Positions 43,603 through 52,902 of a stretch of 64,000 nt of DNA are shown in pieces. The stretch's first letter is position 1. Every line of letters begins with the position of its first letter. Source of the stretch: Phenylobacterium kunshanense (GTDB lineage Bacteria; Pseudomonadota; Alphaproteobacteria; Caulobacterales; Caulobacteraceae); assembly GCF_003254525.1 (NCBI RefSeq), contig NZ_QFYS01000001.1, positions 682,001 to 746,000 on the forward strand. Reading direction: 5' to 3'. The notes below the pieces were generated by a model. That model had not been told where the DNA came from. It worked only from the letters and a program-made list of their open reading frames with translations, and ran no database searches. The position numbers and the translations under genes are program-made.

Positions 43603-43989
43603 TCAGGACTGGTGGGGCTCGGTCTCGATCCCGGCCTCGGCGGCGTCCTTGAAGCCGCCGAGGTTGTGGACGCGCTCGTAGCCCATGTCCTTCAGGGTCT
43701 TGCACGCCAGGGCCGAACGCCCGCCCGAGGCGCAATAGAGCACAAGCGCCCGGTCCTTGCGGATGTCGGGGTCGTGGTAGGGCGTGGCGGGGTCGGCGCG
43801 GAACTCGAGCATCCCGCGCGAGATGTTCTTGGCGCCCTTGAGCTTGCCCGTCTGGACCACCTCGTGCGGGTCGCGCACGTCGAGCAGGAGGGCGTCCTCC
43901 TGGGCCATGAGGGCCAGGACTTCCATGGGCGTGATCCGCGTCGTCGCCTCATGGGCCGCCGCGAGCATGTCCTTCACGGTCTTGGTCAT
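43603..43989 (-). CDS. Rhodanese-like domain protein
   Basis: The 128-residue single rhodanese domain contains LLLDVRDPHEVVQTGKLKGAKNISRG and the active-site loop LVLYCASGGRSALACKTL with the catalytic Cys. It ends YERVHNLGGFKDAAEAG. It probably carries a persulfide or acts in sulfur transfer in the cytoplasm. The start MTKTVKD at 43989 follows GGAGG. It converges with the M20 peptidase gene with 6 bp between stops. Confidence 0.93.
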   Translation of the reverse strand: MTKTVKDMLAAAHEATTRITPMEVLALMAQEDALLLDVRDPHEVVQTGKLKGAKNISRGMLEFRADPATPYHDPDIRKDRALVLYCASGGRSALACKTLKDMGYERVHNLGGFKDAAEAGIETEPHQS

Positions 43990-44058
43990 CGCACGCTTCC
44001 TCCACTCCACCTGCCGCCGCGCCGCATGGCGACGACGGCAGGTTAGCAGGTCTGCGGG

Positions 44059-45888
44059 CTACTTCGAGCGGGCGATCCACGCGTCGACGCGCGTCTCCAG
44101 CACGTCGAGCGGCAGGGCGCCGGCCGACAGGACGACCTCGTGGAAGTCCCGGACGTCGAACTTCGGGCCGAGCGCCTTCTCGGCCTTGGCACGGAGCTCG
44201 GAGATCTTGAGCTGGCCCACCTTGTAGCTGGTCGCCTGACCGGGGTTGGTGAAGTAGCGGTCCACCTCGCGGGCGACGTCGAGGTCCGAGCTCAGGGTGT
44301 TGGCCTTCATGTAGGCGATGGCCTGGTCGCGGCTCCACTTCTTGGCGTGAATGCCGGTGTCGAGGACGAGGCGGGCGGCCCGCCAGATCTCGAGGCTGAG
44401 GCGACCGAAGTCATCGTAGGGGTCCTGGTAGCCGCCGGCCTCCTTGCCCAGCTTCTCGGCGTAGAGGCCCCAGCCCTCCAGATAGGCGCCGTAGTAGGCG
44501 AAGCGGCGGAACATCGGCAGGTCGGGCTGCTCGGCGGCTCTCGCGAACTGGAAGTGATGCCCCGGCGCGCCCTCGTGGTAGGCGATGGCCGGAAGCTGGA
44601 CCTTCTGGACCTGGGTCATGTCGGCCAAGTTCACATAGAAGATGCCCGGACGGCTGCCGTCCGGGGCGCCCGGATTGTAGAAGGCGGTGGACGCGGTCTT
44701 CTCGCGGAACGGCTCCACGGCGCGGACCTCCAGCGCCTGTTTCGGCAGGGTCGAGAACTGCTTGTCCGCCACGGCCATGTAGTCGGCGATGATCTTCTTG
44801 GCGTCGGCCAGGTACTGCTGCTTGCCGGCGTCGGTGTTCGGGTAGTGGGTCTTGGGGTCGGTCCGGACGAACTCGAAGAACTCGTCCAGCGTGCCCTTGA
44901 AGCCGACCTTCTGCTTGATGACCTCCATCTCGGCGCGGATCCGCGCGACCTCCGAGAGGCCGGTCTGGTGGATCTGGTCGGGCGTCAGCGGGGTGGTGGT
45001 GAAGAAGGTCACCATGTCGGCGTAGTAGGCCTCGCCCTGCGGCAGCGCCCAGACGCCGTTCACCGTGGCCGCCTTGGCCTTCATGCCCTCGAGGGCAGCG
45101 ATGTAGCGGCCATAGCCGCGGCGCCACTCGCCCTTCAGCGCAGCTTCCCCGGCGGTCAACAGACGCGCCTTGGTCGCGTCGTCCGCCTTGAGCGCCGCCA
45201 CCTTCTTCTTGAAGTCGGCCCAGACCGGGTGATCCGCGCCGCCGTCGAAGGGCGCGCCCTTGGTCTGGTTCTGGGCGTCGGGAATGACCCGGCCGAACAC
45301 GAAGGACGGCGGCAGGTAGCCCTTGGCCGTGCGCTCATCGATGTCGGCGCTGACCTCGCCGGCCACGCGCTCGAACGCCTTCAGGCGCGAGACGTAGGCC
45401 TCGGCGTCGGCGACGCTGTCGACCCGGTGGTTGTTGATCAGCATGACCGGCAGGTTGTCGAGGCCGCTGCCGTTCGAGGACACGGCGTAGTTCTGCCAGT
45501 ACCACTTGTCGAAGAGGCGCTGGGTGACGACCGACTTCTCGAACAGATCATACGACAGCCGCGAGTTCTCGCTGAGCTTGGCGCGGTCGAAGTCGCGCTT
45601 CATGCGGGCGAGCTGGGCCTCGGCCACCGCCAGCGCCTTGCCCTGGCCCGCCTTGGTGTAGTCGCCGAGCTCGGCGTAGCGCTCCTTCATGCCGAGGGCG
45701 GTGAGGGTCTCGGGGCTGAGGCGCGCGGCTTCCAGGAAGGCCTCCTGGAAGAAGGCGGCGAGCCGGGCGTCCTCGGACTGGGCCGCCGCGGGCGCGGCGG
45801 CGGCCGGAGCCGCCGGGGCCTGGGCCATCGCCGGCGTGGTTGCGAGGACGGCGGTGAGCGCCAGGACGGAACAGGCGGTGCGGAACAT
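44059..45888 (-). CDS. Exported DUF885 metallopeptidase-like protein
   Basis: The 609-residue product has a signal peptide (VLALTAVLATTPAMAQ) and an Ala/Pro linker. The DUF885 domain has the zinc motif YHEGAPGHHFQFARA (HExxxGHH type), then YLEGWGLYAEKLGKEAG with a likely zinc-binding Glu. Family members are thought to be gluzincin-like peptidases. It is most likely periplasmic. The next gene on this strand, rhodanese, is 69 bp downstream and may be separate. Confidence 0.88.
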   Translation of the reverse strand: MFRTACSVLALTAVLATTPAMAQAPAAPAAAAPAAAQSEDARLAAFFQEAFLEAARLSPETLTALGMKERYAELGDYTKAGQGKALAVAEAQLARMKRDFDRAKLSENSRLSYDLFEKSVVTQRLFDKWYWQNYAVSSNGSGLDNLPVMLINNHRVDSVADAEAYVSRLKAFERVAGEVSADIDERTAKGYLPPSFVFGRVIPDAQNQTKGAPFDGGADHPVWADFKKKVAALKADDATKARLLTAGEAALKGEWRRGYGRYIAALEGMKAKAATVNGVWALPQGEAYYADMVTFFTTTPLTPDQIHQTGLSEVARIRAEMEVIKQKVGFKGTLDEFFEFVRTDPKTHYPNTDAGKQQYLADAKKIIADYMAVADKQFSTLPKQALEVRAVEPFREKTASTAFYNPGAPDGSRPGIFYVNLADMTQVQKVQLPAIAYHEGAPGHHFQFARAAEQPDLPMFRRFAYYGAYLEGWGLYAEKLGKEAGGYQDPYDDFGRLSLEIWRAARLVLDTGIHAKKWSRDQAIAYMKANTLSSDLDVAREVDRYFTNPGQATSYKVGQLKISELRAKAEKALGPKFDVRDFHEVVLSAGALPLDVLETRVDAWIARSK

Positions 45889-46006
45889 ATTGCCCCCAGA
45901 GTCAGGATTTGGGGGCTGGCTTACGGGCTGCCGACGCTGGGGCGAAATGAATTCGCGTTAAACCTCAGCGACTCGTCGACGAACGCCATCCGGGTTCGGC
46001 GCGCGC

Positions 46007-46732
46007 CTAGCGCCAGTAGCGGTAGGTCCAGACGGGTGCGAAGCCGGCGCGGCGGTAGATGCGGCGCGCGGGGTTGCCTTCCTCCACCTGCAGGAAGACG
46101 CGGCCGATCCCGCGGGCCCGCATCGCGCGGCCGAGGGCGGCGAGGATGGCGCCGGCGTGGCCCCGGCCGCGGGCGGCCGGCGCGGTGCGCATGCCGTGGA
46201 TCCCGGCCCAGCCCTGGCCGAAGGAGGCGACGCCGACCGCCTGGGTCAGCCCGCCCTCCCCCGCCGCGCCATAGACGGCGCCGGGCGAGCGGCTCAGGGC
46301 GGCGACGCGGTGGGCGCCGTCGGCCGGATCGAAGCCCTCGCCCAGGAACACAGCGGCCCAGGCCTCGTCCGGCCGGTCGAGGACGCGGGCGGGAGCGTCG
46401 CTGAAGGCGGCCAGGGCGGCGACGTCGCCGACCTTCATCACCGTCGGCTGCTGGCCGGTCAGGCCGTGAGCCGACAGGGCCGCGCGGACCTCATCGAAGG
46501 CTGGAACGTCGGCGATGCGGAAGGCCGGCGGGAGACCCCGGGCGCGATAGGCCGCCACGATCTCGCCGACGGCGGCGGCGTCCAGGTCATGGCGGAGCGG
46601 CGCGGCGCTCTTGGCCCGGCCGATCGTGCCGTGATCGAAGGGGACGATCCAGCCGCCGATCTCCAGCACCTCGGGCGGCGCGACGGCCTCGACGGTGGCG
46701 CGCTCCAGGCTTTCGATCCCGGCCGCGTCCAA
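46007..46732 (-). CDS. GNAT-family acetyltransferase
   Basis: The 241-residue product has a C-terminal GNAT domain. The acetyl-CoA loop is IHGMRTAPAARGRGHAGAILAALGRAMRARG, followed by VFLQVEEGNPARRIYRRAGFAPVWTYRY. The N-terminal half (WIVPFDHGTIGRAKSAAPLR) is a divergent second GNAT-like domain. The start is TTG at 46732, two bases after the smpB stop, so it is coupled to smpB. The substrate is unknown. Confidence 0.85.
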   Translation of the reverse strand: MDAAGIESLERATVEAVAPPEVLEIGGWIVPFDHGTIGRAKSAAPLRHDLDAAAVGEIVAAYRARGLPPAFRIADVPAFDEVRAALSAHGLTGQQPTVMKVGDVAALAAFSDAPARVLDRPDEAWAAVFLGEGFDPADGAHRVAALSRSPGAVYGAAGEGGLTQAVGVASFGQGWAGIHGMRTAPAARGRGHAGAILAALGRAMRARGIGRVFLQVEEGNPARRIYRRAGFAPVWTYRYWR

Positions 46733-46734
46733 CT

Positions 46735-47193
46735 TCAGCCCTTCTCCCGCATCAGGCGGGCCTTGTCCCGCTGCCAGTCGCGCTCGGCGACCGTGTCGCG
46801 CTTGTCGCGGACGTTCTTACCCTTGGCGAGGGCGATCTCCAGCTTCGCCAGGCCCTTGTCGGACCAGTAGAGCTTCGTCGGGATTAGGGTGCGGCCTTCC
46901 CGCTGCACCGCGCCAATCAGCTTCTCGATCTCGCGCCGCTTCAGGAGCAGCTTCCGGGGCCGGCGCGGCTCGTGGTTGAAGTGCGGGCCGGCCTGGGCGT
47001 AGGGCGGGATGTCGGCGTTGACGAGCACGATCTCGTCGCCCTCCACCGCCGCATAGCTCTCGGCGATGTTGGCGCGGCCGTTGCGCAGCGACTTCACCTC
47101 GGACCCGGTCAGGGCGATGCCCGCCTCGAACGTCTGCTCGAGGAAGTAGTCGAACCGCGCCCGTCGGTTCTCGGCGATCAGATTTCCAGCCAT
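46735..47193 (-). CDS. smpB: SsrA-binding protein
   Basis: The 152-residue product has the SmpB motifs [58 protein letters not shown] and the basic tail [19 protein letters not shown]. It binds tmRNA and delivers it to stalled ribosomes. It follows dapA on the same strand by 17 bp. No tmRNA gene was found in this window. Confidence 0.97.
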   Translation of the reverse strand: MAGNLIAENRRARFDYFLEQTFEAGIALTGSEVKSLRNGRANIAESYAAVEGDEIVLVNADIPPYAQAGPHFNHEPRRPRKLLLKRREIEKLIGAVQREGRTLIPTKLYWSDKGLAKLEIALAKGKNVRDKRDTVAERDWQRDKARLMREKG

Positions 47194-47210
47194 GTCAGGT
47201 CATATAGGCA

Positions 47211-48098
47211 TCAGTTGACGATGCCGGCCTCCCTGAGCGCGGCCAGCACCTCGGCGCGCGCCGCTTCCGACGCAGGCGTGATCGGCAGGCGGGCGTCTTC
47301 CCGGCAAAGCCCGAGGTGCGCGAGGGCGAACTTGGTCGGCGACGGCGAGGCGTCGGCGAACAGGGCCTTATGCAGGCGGATGAGCCGGTCCTGAAGCTGC
47401 AGGGCGGCGGCGTAGTCGCCGGCCATGCAGTCGTTGTAGAACTGGGCGCAGAGTTCGGGGGCGACATTGCACGTCACCGAGATGGCGCCGTGGCCGCCAT
47501 GGGCCATGTAGCCGAGGCCGCCGTCGTCGTTCCCCGACAGCATCACCCAGTCCTCGCCGCACTCCAGGCGCTGGAGGCTGGCGCGCGGCAGGTCGCCGGT
47601 GGCGTCCTTGATGCCGATGATGTTGGGCAGCTTGGCCAGGCGCGCCAGGGTGGCGTTGGAGATGTCCACGCTGGTGCGGGCCGGCACGTTGTAGACCAGC
47701 ACCGGAAGCTGCACGGCGTCGTTGATCGCCTTGTAGTGGGCGTAGAGCCCCTCCTGGCTGGGACGATTATAGTAGGGCGTCACCACCAGGGCGGCGTCGG
47801 CGCCGATCTGCTTGGCGTGCTGCACCAATTCGATCGCCTCGGCCGTAGAATTGGAGCCGGCGCCCGCGACGACCGGCACGCGGCCCTTCGCCGTCTGGAC
47901 GCACAGCTCGACCACGCGGCGGTGCTCCTCGTGGCTGAGGGTGGCGGTCTCGCCGGTCGTGCCGACGGGGACGAGGCCATGGACGCCGCCGGCGATCTGG
48001 CGTTCGACCAGGGCGACGAAGGCGTCCTCGTCGACGGCGCCATCGCGGAAGGGAGTCACGAGCGCCGGCAGGACGCCGCGGAAGAGAGGATCGGACAT
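47211..48098 (-). CDS. dapA: 4-hydroxy-tetrahydrodipicolinate synthase
   Basis: The 295-residue product contains [20 protein letters not shown], the active-site Tyr136 in [13 protein letters not shown] and the Schiff-base Lys164 in [11 protein letters not shown]. It is full length for the class I aldolase that condenses pyruvate and aspartate semialdehyde in lysine and diaminopimelate synthesis. It is divergent from the lytic transglycosylase gene; the 88-bp gap should hold both promoters. Confidence 0.97.
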   Translation of the reverse strand: MSDPLFRGVLPALVTPFRDGAVDEDAFVALVERQIAGGVHGLVPVGTTGETATLSHEEHRRVVELCVQTAKGRVPVVAGAGSNSTAEAIELVQHAKQIGADAALVVTPYYNRPSQEGLYAHYKAINDAVQLPVLVYNVPARTSVDISNATLARLAKLPNIIGIKDATGDLPRASLQRLECGEDWVMLSGNDDGGLGYMAHGGHGAISVTCNVAPELCAQFYNDCMAGDYAAALQLQDRLIRLHKALFADASPSPTKFALAHLGLCREDARLPITPASEAARAEVLAALREAGIVN

Positions 48099-48186
48099 GA
48101 GGTGTGCAAAAAGCCGTGAAGATGTCGCCCAGTGAGGCGACGTTCAGATTTCGGCGGACAATATGTTGGCGTAGGCGTGGGTCGCA

Positions 48187-50331
48187 ATGTCGATTCCGCC
48201 GAGAATTCGTGCACCCCGTCCGGGGGGAGTGAGATTGAACCCGAAGCTTCGTAACGCCCTGCTCGTCTCTGGCGCCCTGGTGGTGGCCACAACGATGGCG
48301 CGCGCCCAGTCGGCGGACCCCATTGGCGACCTCCTGTCTCCGAAGCGGGCCGAACCCGCGACGGCTCCGGCGGCGCCGGCGCGCCAGACGGTGGCGCAGC
48401 CCCTGGGCGCGGCGGACCAGGCCTCGCTGAAGGACGGGTTGAACGCCGCCCGCCGCGCCGACGTCGCCGGCGCCCGCGCCGCGATCTCTCGCACGTCCCA
48501 TCCCATCGCCCGCAAGCTGGTGACCTGGGCGCTGGTGGACGCCAACGCCGAGGCGCTGAGCTTCTATGAGGTCGACGCCGCGCGGCGTGATCTCGCCGGC
48601 TTCCCCCGCCCCGGCCGCCGGCAGGCCGCCGCGGAGAAGCTGATCGAGACCTCCGGGAAGTCCCCGGGCGAGATCGTGGAGTGGTTCGGAGGCCAGGCGC
48701 CGCAGAGCGCGCACGGGGCCCTCGCCCTGGCCACCGCCTACCGCGCCACGGGCCGGCAAGCCGAGGCGGCCGACCTGATCCGCGCCTGGTGGCGAGGCCG
48801 CAGCTTCGAGGCCGACGTCCAGAGCCGGATGCTGAGCCGCTTCGGCGACGTGCTGACCACCGACGACCACGCCCGGCGGGCCGACGTGCTGCTGTACGGC
48901 AGCCAGGGGCCGGCGGCGCGGGCGGTGGTCGCCCTGCTACCGACCGAGCTGCAGGCGACGGCGCTCGCGCGGATCTCCCTGCGCGGCGATTCGGAAGCCA
49001 ACTACAACGCCCTCTCGCCGGCCGACCAGGCGAGCCCCGGGGTCGCCTTCGAACGGGCGGCCTACCTGCGCCGCAAGGGGCGCGAGAGCGAGGCTGTCGC
49101 CCAGCTCGCCAATTTCCCGAAGGAGATGGTGACCTCCGACGGGGCCGAGCGCATGTGGAGCGAACGCAAGCGGCTGGTGGCCACGGCGATCCGGGCCAAC
49201 GACTGGCGCGGCGCCTATCAGGCGGCGGCCAACTCCGGACTGAACGAGGGCGTCGACGCCACCGAGGCCGAATTCTACGCCGGCTGGATGGCGCTGAACC
49301 GGCTGAACGACCCGGTCGCAGCGGGCCGCCACTTCGCCAACATCGCCCGCATCGGGACCTCGCCCATCACCCGTGGCCGGGCCTTCTACTGGCAGGGCCG
49401 GGCCGCCGAGGCCCGCGGCGACAAGCCCGCGGCCGAGGCGTTCTACGCCCAGGGCGCCGAGCATCTGACGACCTTCTACGGGCAGCTCTCGGCCGAGAAG
49501 CTGGGCCGGCGCCTGACCCTGGTCAGCGATCCGACCCCCAGCGCGGCGGACCGCGCGCGCTTCGAGGGGCAGGACGTCGTCCAGGCCATGCGGATGCTGG
49601 CCGACCAGGGCCAGCGGGACCTGTTCCGCGCCTTCGCCCTGCACATCGACGACAACGTCCCGACCACGGTCGACGCCGCGCTGCTGATCGACGCCATTCG
49701 CGACTACGGCGACCAGGACACCTCGATGAAGGCGGCCCGGGCGGCGGCCACGCGCGGGCTGATCCTGACCGACCGCGCCTATCCGTATCGCACGCCCCCG
49801 GACGTGGCCGGCGCGCCGGAGCCGGCGCTGGTGCTGGGGATCACCCGGCAGGAGAGCGGCTTCGACCCCTCGGTCCGCTCGCACGCCGACGCCCGGGGGA
49901 TGATGCAGCTCCTGCCCTCGACCGCCCAGGTCGTCGCCCGGCGGATGGGGGTGAGCTACTCCGTCTCGCAGCTCTACGAGCCCGACTACAACATGCGCCT
50001 GGGCTCGTCCTTCCTGGGCCAGCTCGTGGACCGGTTCTCGGGCTCCTACATCCTGGCCGCGGCAGGCTACAACGCAGGGCCCGGCCGGCCGGCGCAGTGG
50101 GTGAGCTGGTGCGGCGATCCGCGCGCCGGGGGCCAGGATCCGCTCGACTTCATCGAGTGCATCCCGTTCTCGGAGACGCGGAACTACGTGATGCGCGTGA
50201 TGGAGAACATGCAGGTGTACCGCGCCAAGCTGAACGGCGGGTCGGCGCCCATCACCCTGTCGCAGGACCTGAAGCGCGGCGGCTATTCCTACGCGGTCAC
50301 CGGCCAGTCGGCGAACGCCAGCGCGAACTAG
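48187..50331 (+). CDS. Soluble lytic murein transglycosylase
   Basis: The product is up to 714 residues, with a signal region (ALLVSGALVVATTMARAQ), a long alpha-superhelical U/L domain and a C-terminal SLT catalytic domain. The catalytic Glu556 sits in GITRQESGFDPSVRS, followed by ADARGMMQLLPSTAQ and AAAGYNAGPGRPAQWV. It cleaves peptidoglycan to 1,6-anhydromuropeptides. The start is ambiguous: ATG 48187 has a weak ribosome-binding site, while a TTG at 48235 follows GGGGAG and gives a cleaner signal peptide. Its stop shares the palindrome CTAG with the convergent hrpB stop. Confidence 0.93.
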   Translation: MSIPPRIRAPRPGGVRLNPKLRNALLVSGALVVATTMARAQSADPIGDLLSPKRAEPATAPAAPARQTVAQPLGAADQASLKDGLNAARRADVAGARAAISRTSHPIARKLVTWALVDANAEALSFYEVDAARRDLAGFPRPGRRQAAAEKLIETSGKSPGEIVEWFGGQAPQSAHGALALATAYRATGRQAEAADLIRAWWRGRSFEADVQSRMLSRFGDVLTTDDHARRADVLLYGSQGPAARAVVALLPTELQATALARISLRGDSEANYNALSPADQASPGVAFERAAYLRRKGRESEAVAQLANFPKEMVTSDGAERMWSERKRLVATAIRANDWRGAYQAAANSGLNEGVDATEAEFYAGWMALNRLNDPVAAGRHFANIARIGTSPITRGRAFYWQGRAAEARGDKPAAEAFYAQGAEHLTTFYGQLSAEKLGRRLTLVSDPTPSAADRARFEGQDVVQAMRMLADQGQRDLFRAFALHIDDNVPTTVDAALLIDAIRDYGDQDTSMKAARAAATRGLILTDRAYPYRTPPDVAGAPEPALVLGITRQESGFDPSVRSHADARGMMQLLPSTAQVVARRMGVSYSVSQLYEPDYNMRLGSSFLGQLVDRFSGSYILAAAGYNAGPGRPAQWVSWCGDPRAGGQDPLDFIECIPFSETRNYVMRVMENMQVYRAKLNGGSAPITLSQDLKRGGYSYAVTGQSANASAN

Positions 50332-52760
50332 GTTCCTCGCGGCTTGGCCCGGGTCGTGGGCGCGGCGGACGCGGGATCCTCGGGCCAGACGTGCTTGGGA
50401 TAGCGGCCGCGCATGTCGGTGCGGACGTCCTTCCACGACCCCTTCCAGAAGCCCGGCAGGTCCTTGGTGGTCTGGATCGGCCGATGCGCCGGCGACAGCA
50501 GCGACAGGGTGAGCGGAACGCCGCCGACCGTCGGGTGCGTCGCGAGGCCAAAGACCTCCTGCACTCGCACCTCGACCTTGGGTCCGCCCTCGGCGGCGTA
50601 GTCGATGGCGAAGCTGTTGCCGGTGGGCGCGGTCCAGCGGGCGGGCGCCTCGGCGTCCAGCCGCCGCTGCTGGTCCCAGGGCACGAGGGTGCGGAGCGCG
50701 CCGTCCAGCACTTCGGGCTTCAGGGCGTTCAGGCCACGGAGGCCGTGAAGCACGGGGGTCAGCCAGTCGTCGAGGCGGTGCAGGAGGGCGGCGTCGGAGA
50801 GGTCGGGCCAGTCGGAATCGCGGGCGTGGAGGAAGGCGGCGCGCTCGCGCAGCGACCGGGCCGCCTCGCCCCAGGGCAGGATCGAGACCCCCTCACGCCG
50901 GAGGCGGTCGGCCAGGGCGTGGGCGATCAGGGCCGGGTCGGGATTCTCGTCTATCTCCTCGCGGAGGATCAGGCGGCCGAGACGGGTCACGCGCTTCACC
51001 CGCAGACGGCCGCCGCCGCTCTCGTCGAGGCGCTCCTCGGTCTCGAACTGATCCTGGAAGGCGGCGAGCTCGTCCGCCTCCAGTGGGGCGGCCAGGAGGA
51101 TTCGGTCGCGGCGCTCGCCGCCGCCCATCTCGGCGATCGCCAGCCAGGGCGCGCGGGCGAGGGCGTCGGTGGGTTCGACGAAGGCGCCGCGCCCGGTGAC
51201 GAGCTGGAATTCCCCCTGCCCGCCGCGCGCCTTGGCGATACGCTCGGGATAGGCGAAGGCCAGCAGCAGGCCGTCGGACAGGGGCTCGCCGGTTCCAGCC
51301 TTCCCCGCCATGCCGGCCCAGCGGTCGGCCAGCGCGCGAGCGTCGCGGGCGCGGGGACTACGGTCGCGCTCAAGGCCCTCCAGGCGATGGCGAAGGTCGG
51401 CGTCGCGGCCTCCGAGCCCGCGCTCGGTGACCAGGGCGGCGATCCGCGCGGCGCGGGCCGCCTGGCCCGTGGCGGCGGCCTTCAGCACCATGTGCGCCAG
51501 GCGTGGCGGCAACGGCATGTCGGCCAGCGCCCGGCCGTGGGCGGTCAGAACGCCCTCCCCGTCCAGCGCCTCGAGCCGGCGCAGGAGCGCCCGGGCCTCG
51601 GCGAAGGCGGCGGCGGGCGGCGGGTCGAGGAAGGCGAGGTCCGCGACGTCCTTGGCGCCCCAGCGGGCGAGGTCCAGGGCCAGGCCGGAGAGGTCCGCGT
51701 CCAGGATCTCGGGATCGGCGAAGGCCGGCAGGGCCCGGGTCTCGGCCTCGTCCCACAAGCGATAGCAGGCGCCCGGCTCGGTGCGGCCGGCGCGGCCGCG
51801 GCGCTGGTCGGCGGCGGCGCGGCTGACGCGGACGGTGGCCAGCCGCATCAGGCCGCTGGCCGGGTCGTAGCGGGGCACGCGGGCCAGGCCGCAGTCGACC
51901 ACCACGCGGACACCCTGGATGGTCAGGCTGGTCTCGGCGATGGAAGTGGCCAGCACGATCTTGCGGCGGCCCGGCGCGGCCGGCTCGATGGCGCGGTCCT
52001 GATCGCGCGGGTCGAGGGCGCCGTACAGCGGGGCGATGTCCACCTCGGGCCGGCGGATGCGCTCGGCGAGTCGCTCGGCGGTCCGCAGGATTTCGCCCTG
52101 CCCCGGGAGGAAGACCAGCAGGCTGCCCGTTTCCTCGGCAAGGGCCCGCTCGATCGCGCGCACCACCTGGTCCTCGAGGCGGAGGCGGTCGTCGCGGCCG
52201 AGGTAGCGGGTCTCCACGGGGAACATCCGCCCCTGGCTCTCGACCACGGGGCAGCCGTCCAGCAGCCGCGCCACGGCCGCGCCGTCCAGCGTCGCCGACA
52301 TCACCAGGATGCGCAGGTCGTCACGCAGCAGCCGCTGGGCGTCGCGGGCCAGGGCGAGACCCAGGTCGGCGTCGAGGCTGCGCTCATGGAACTCGTCGAA
52401 GATCACGCACGAGACACCCGCGAGCTCGGGATCGGAGAGGATCATGCGGGTGAAGACGCCCTCGGTGACCACCTCGATTCGCGTCGCGGCCGAGACCCGG
52501 GTCTGCATGCGCACCCGGTAGCCGACCGTCTCGCCGACTTTCTGGCCCAGGGTCTTCGCCATGCGGTCGGCGGCGGCCCGGGCCGCGAGCCGGCGGGGCT
52601 CGAGCATGATGATCTTGCCGTCGGCCATCCACGACTCGCCCAGGAGCTCCAGGGGAACGACGGTGGTCTTGCCTGCGCCGGGGGGCGCCACGAGCACGGC
52701 GGCGCTGGAGGCGGCAAGCGACGCCTTCAGTTCGGGCAGGGCCTCGTGGACGGGCAGCAT
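50328..52760 (-). CDS. hrpB: ATP-dependent helicase HrpB
   Basis: The 810-residue product has Walker A APPGAGKTTVVPLELL, the DEFHERSLDADLGL box (DExH group), VMSATLDGAAVARLL and the C-terminal RecA lobe with VLATSIAETSLTIQGVRVVVDCGLAR and DQRRGRAGRTEPG. The HrpB-specific C-terminal domain follows, ending near FWKGSWKDVRTDMRGRYPKHVWPEDP. Its physiological RNA target is unclear. I chose MLPVHEALPEL at 52760 because similarity begins there. Confidence 0.95.
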   Translation of the reverse strand: MLPVHEALPELKASLAASSAAVLVAPPGAGKTTVVPLELLGESWMADGKIIMLEPRRLAARAAADRMAKTLGQKVGETVGYRVRMQTRVSAATRIEVVTEGVFTRMILSDPELAGVSCVIFDEFHERSLDADLGLALARDAQRLLRDDLRILVMSATLDGAAVARLLDGCPVVESQGRMFPVETRYLGRDDRLRLEDQVVRAIERALAEETGSLLVFLPGQGEILRTAERLAERIRRPEVDIAPLYGALDPRDQDRAIEPAAPGRRKIVLATSIAETSLTIQGVRVVVDCGLARVPRYDPASGLMRLATVRVSRAAADQRRGRAGRTEPGACYRLWDEAETRALPAFADPEILDADLSGLALDLARWGAKDVADLAFLDPPPAAAFAEARALLRRLEALDGEGVLTAHGRALADMPLPPRLAHMVLKAAATGQAARAARIAALVTERGLGGRDADLRHRLEGLERDRSPRARDARALADRWAGMAGKAGTGEPLSDGLLLAFAYPERIAKARGGQGEFQLVTGRGAFVEPTDALARAPWLAIAEMGGGERRDRILLAAPLEADELAAFQDQFETEERLDESGGGRLRVKRVTRLGRLILREEIDENPDPALIAHALADRLRREGVSILPWGEAARSLRERAAFLHARDSDWPDLSDAALLHRLDDWLTPVLHGLRGLNALKPEVLDGALRTLVPWDQQRRLDAEAPARWTAPTGNSFAIDYAAEGGPKVEVRVQEVFGLATHPTVGGVPLTLSLLSPAHRPIQTTKDLPGFWKGSWKDVRTDMRGRYPKHVWPEDPASAAPTTRAKPRGT

Positions 52761-52902
52761 TCGCCCGCCTCTAGCCTGCGAAGGGGGCATGTGGGAACCG
52801 CCAGAGGCGTTGCCGCTTGACCGCGGCCCCACACGCAGGCCACGGTCGCGCCAAATTTTACCTGGGCGGCTCGGGGGCCGCCATTCGGAGGAATATCCAT
52901 AA

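Noticed and set aside
48681..52820. 1,379-codon plus-strand frame across the transglycosylase and hrpB
   Set aside because: Out of frame with one gene and antisense to the other; no protein-like features.
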